Below are positions 48,116-49,526 of a stretch of 49,526 bases of DNA, piece by piece. The position numbers were made by a program, and so were the translations under genes. A model generated the notes under the pieces. The model had not been told where the DNA came from. It saw only the letters and a list, made by a program, of their open reading frames with translations, and ran no database searches. Origin of the DNA: Desulfobacteraceae bacterium (GTDB lineage: Bacteria > Desulfobacterota > Desulfobacteria > Desulfobacterales > SURF-15); assembly GCA_003599475.1 (NCBI GenBank), contig QZKK01000083.1, positions 1-49,526 on the forward strand, read 5' to 3'. Every line of letters begins with the position of its first letter. Positions within the stretch are counted from its first letter, which is position 1.

Positions 48116-48514
48116 TTGTTCCCTCCTTGGTTTTTGGAAGCGATGAGATCCGTTGAAAACGGATATTTTTTGAACTACTGAAAGCAAGGTACATGCCAAA
48201 AGACCTCTTCCGAACCGAATCATTCCGGTAAACAGCCTTTTGGGGGACTTTGCGGTTCGGAGAGTCATCGAAGAACAAAAGGCAGTTCATCAACCGTCAA
48301 TTCTTCGACGAATTGGATCGAACCTGTGGCATCTCCTATTTTTCACTTGACTTAAATCGGTGAATACTCCAAGAGTTTCATGAAGCTGAGAAAATCACAA
48401 GTACGCAAATTCATTTTTCGATATTCGCAAGCGCCCAGGGTTCAGAGGTTCAGAACTGCGCTGAACCGGTTTTTGGCATTTGGTGCTTGGAATTTTTTCA
48501 AGACGGAGGTATCA
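48116..48514. other. Divergent intergenic region
   Basis: The gap lies between the binding-protein gene and the class IV aminotransferase gene. It contains a short GTTCAGAGGTTCAG repeat near 48439. No gene is supported, and no convincing promoter pair was found. Confidence 0.4.
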
Positions 48515-49420
48515 ATGATGGATAACCGCAGGGTTTGGTTCAACGGGGAACTGATTCCGTGGGATAAGGCGACTGTTCCGATTCTATCTCACGGATTGTC
48601 TAGAGGTTCGGCCATTTTCGAAGCTTTTGGAGTCCACAAGGGGCCGGACGGAGTATTTGCTTTCCGAATGGATGAGCATATGAAGCGGATGCAACGGAGC
48701 TGCCGCCTTCTTGGAATGAAGCTTCGCTATTCCACGGACGAAATCATGCAAGCGGTCTCTGAAACTGTCAAGGCAAACCGCACCGGTCGCGGATTGATCA
48801 AGATCATGGCCTTCTGGGGGGAGGAAGCCATCATCAATCTGGTGCTCGATTCGCCGTTGGATGTCGCCATCTTTGCCATTGCCGACAGCGAAGACTTGAA
48901 GCTCGATCGGGCAAAACCGATATCGGCCTGCATTTCGAAATGGAAAAAGATCCATCCTGAATCCGTTCCTGTCGAAGCCAAGGCATGTTCGAATTATCTC
49001 AACGGCTATCTCGTCCGGCGCGATGCAAACCTCCGGGGATTCGATGTGGGTCTTACCCTGGGAACGGACGGCTTTGTGGCGGAAGGCTCGATCGAGTCCG
49101 TGTTTATCGTCAAAGACGGCGTTCTCATGACGCCTCCTTCCGGCAGAATCCTTCACAGCATCACCCGACTGTCGATCCTGCAGGCAGCCCCTGTGATCGA
49201 CATCCCGGCTGTGGAGAAAGCGCTCAGAAGCGAGGATCTTCTCGAATCCGATGAGCTTTTTACGTGCCACTCGGGGATCAAAGTATCGCCCATCGAACGG
49301 TTTGAGAACCGGCGCCTCGAAGCTCCGGGCCCCGTTTCAAAAAAAATGGCGGCATTGATGAACGAAATCACCCAATTCAAAGACGCCCGCTTCAAACACT
49401 GGTTCCAGCAGGTCGCCTGA
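48515..49420 (+). CDS. Class IV PLP aminotransferase (branched-chain/D-amino-acid type)
   Basis: This 301-residue fold-type IV PLP enzyme has HGLSRGSAIFEAF near residue 29, a catalytic-lysine region VEAKACSNYLNGYLVRR near residue 155, FVAEGSIESVFIVKDG near residue 190 and the phosphate-cup loop GRILHSITRLSIL near residue 213. The family includes branched-chain and D-amino-acid aminotransferases and aminodeoxychorismate lyase; the sequence does not decide between them. I chose ATG 48515 because GGAGGT lies six bases upstream; an in-frame ATG at 48380 has no such site. It follows a DapF-like protein by 5.7 kb, hinting at amino-acid chemistry in this region. Confidence 0.85.
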   Translation: MMDNRRVWFNGELIPWDKATVPILSHGLSRGSAIFEAFGVHKGPDGVFAFRMDEHMKRMQRSCRLLGMKLRYSTDEIMQAVSETVKANRTGRGLIKIMAFWGEEAIINLVLDSPLDVAIFAIADSEDLKLDRAKPISACISKWKKIHPESVPVEAKACSNYLNGYLVRRDANLRGFDVGLTLGTDGFVAEGSIESVFIVKDGVLMTPPSGRILHSITRLSILQAAPVIDIPAVEKALRSEDLLESDELFTCHSGIKVSPIERFENRRLEAPGPVSKKMAALMNEITQFKDARFKHWFQQVA

Positions 49421-49526
49421 CATTGCAGGTTGCGCGTTACGGGTTGCGGGTTGCGGTTGAAACGCGTCGATCAGGTTGTGCAGGAAGCGATTTATCTTAC
49501 CGACGTTTTTGTCAGGCAGCCACCGT
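49421..49526. repeat. Repeat-rich window end
   Basis: GGGTTGC and GCGTTAC words occur in tandem near 49430-49460, similar in style to other repeat gaps in the window. No gene start was recognised before the edge. Confidence 0.35.

Noticed and set aside
48474..48492. Second sigma-54 promoter (TTGGCATTTGGTGCTTGG)
   Set aside because: The spacing between the GG and GC elements is two bases short of the RpoN requirement.

Overview
The window looks like a chromosomal segment from a Desulfobacterota (deltaproteobacterial, probably sulfate-reducer-like) genome. This is inferred from the gene mix: a pilin gene with a textbook sigma-54 promoter beside a PilR/NtrC-type regulator, a selenocysteine tRNA, many receiver/GGDEF proteins, and intergenic GTTCAG-type repeats. 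No rRNA or species marker is present, so the assignment is moderate.

Layout. 1-1069: the N-terminal part of a YfhO-like membrane glycosyltransferase, cut by the window edge. 1546-9517: an AT-rich surface-polysaccharide cluster (two zinc-ribbon methyltransferases, a GNAT acetyltransferase, an ArnC/DPM1-like GT2, an NAD-dependent sugar epimerase, AsnB and a DegT-type aminotransferase). 9745-20112: five polytopic TMTC-like (protein O-mannosyltransferase-like plus TPR) proteins in two subfamilies and one polyprenyl-phosphate-sugar-synthase-like GT2. 20443-20820: a type IV pilin with a strong terminator, a perfect sigma-54 promoter and an upstream palindrome. 21305-27406: pilR, pyrC, pyrB, lepB, pgpA and larC, all on the minus strand. 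27451-27548: selC (tRNA-Sec, anticodon TCA) on the plus strand behind its own sigma-70-like promoter. 27628-31604: a further TPR membrane protein, then a DUF1232-DnaJ / SprT-DUF2786 gene pair. 31771-33441: a protein-disulfide-oxidoreductase/thioredoxin-reductase fusion split by one in-frame amber codon. 33525-41145: a c-di-GMP signalling operon with one Cache histidine kinase and seven receiver domains in four proteins. 41582-49420: an unusual locus with a long DapF-fold protein, a sensor-MFS fusion, a protein of unknown family, an ABC_sub_bind periplasmic protein and a class IV aminotransferase.

How the genes may work together. The pilin, its likely regulator PilR, the TMTC-like membrane proteins and the GT2 that could charge a lipid carrier form a plausible O-glycosylation module for the pilus or other exported proteins. 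The upstream cluster would build a decorated surface glycan. The 41.6-46.9 kb block, in which one polypeptide joins Cache-like sensor segments to an MFS transporter and is translationally coupled to an unrecognised protein, is the best candidate for an undescribed system. These functional links are inferences from gene content and order. The domains, motifs, overlaps, promoters and hairpins were read directly from the sequence.
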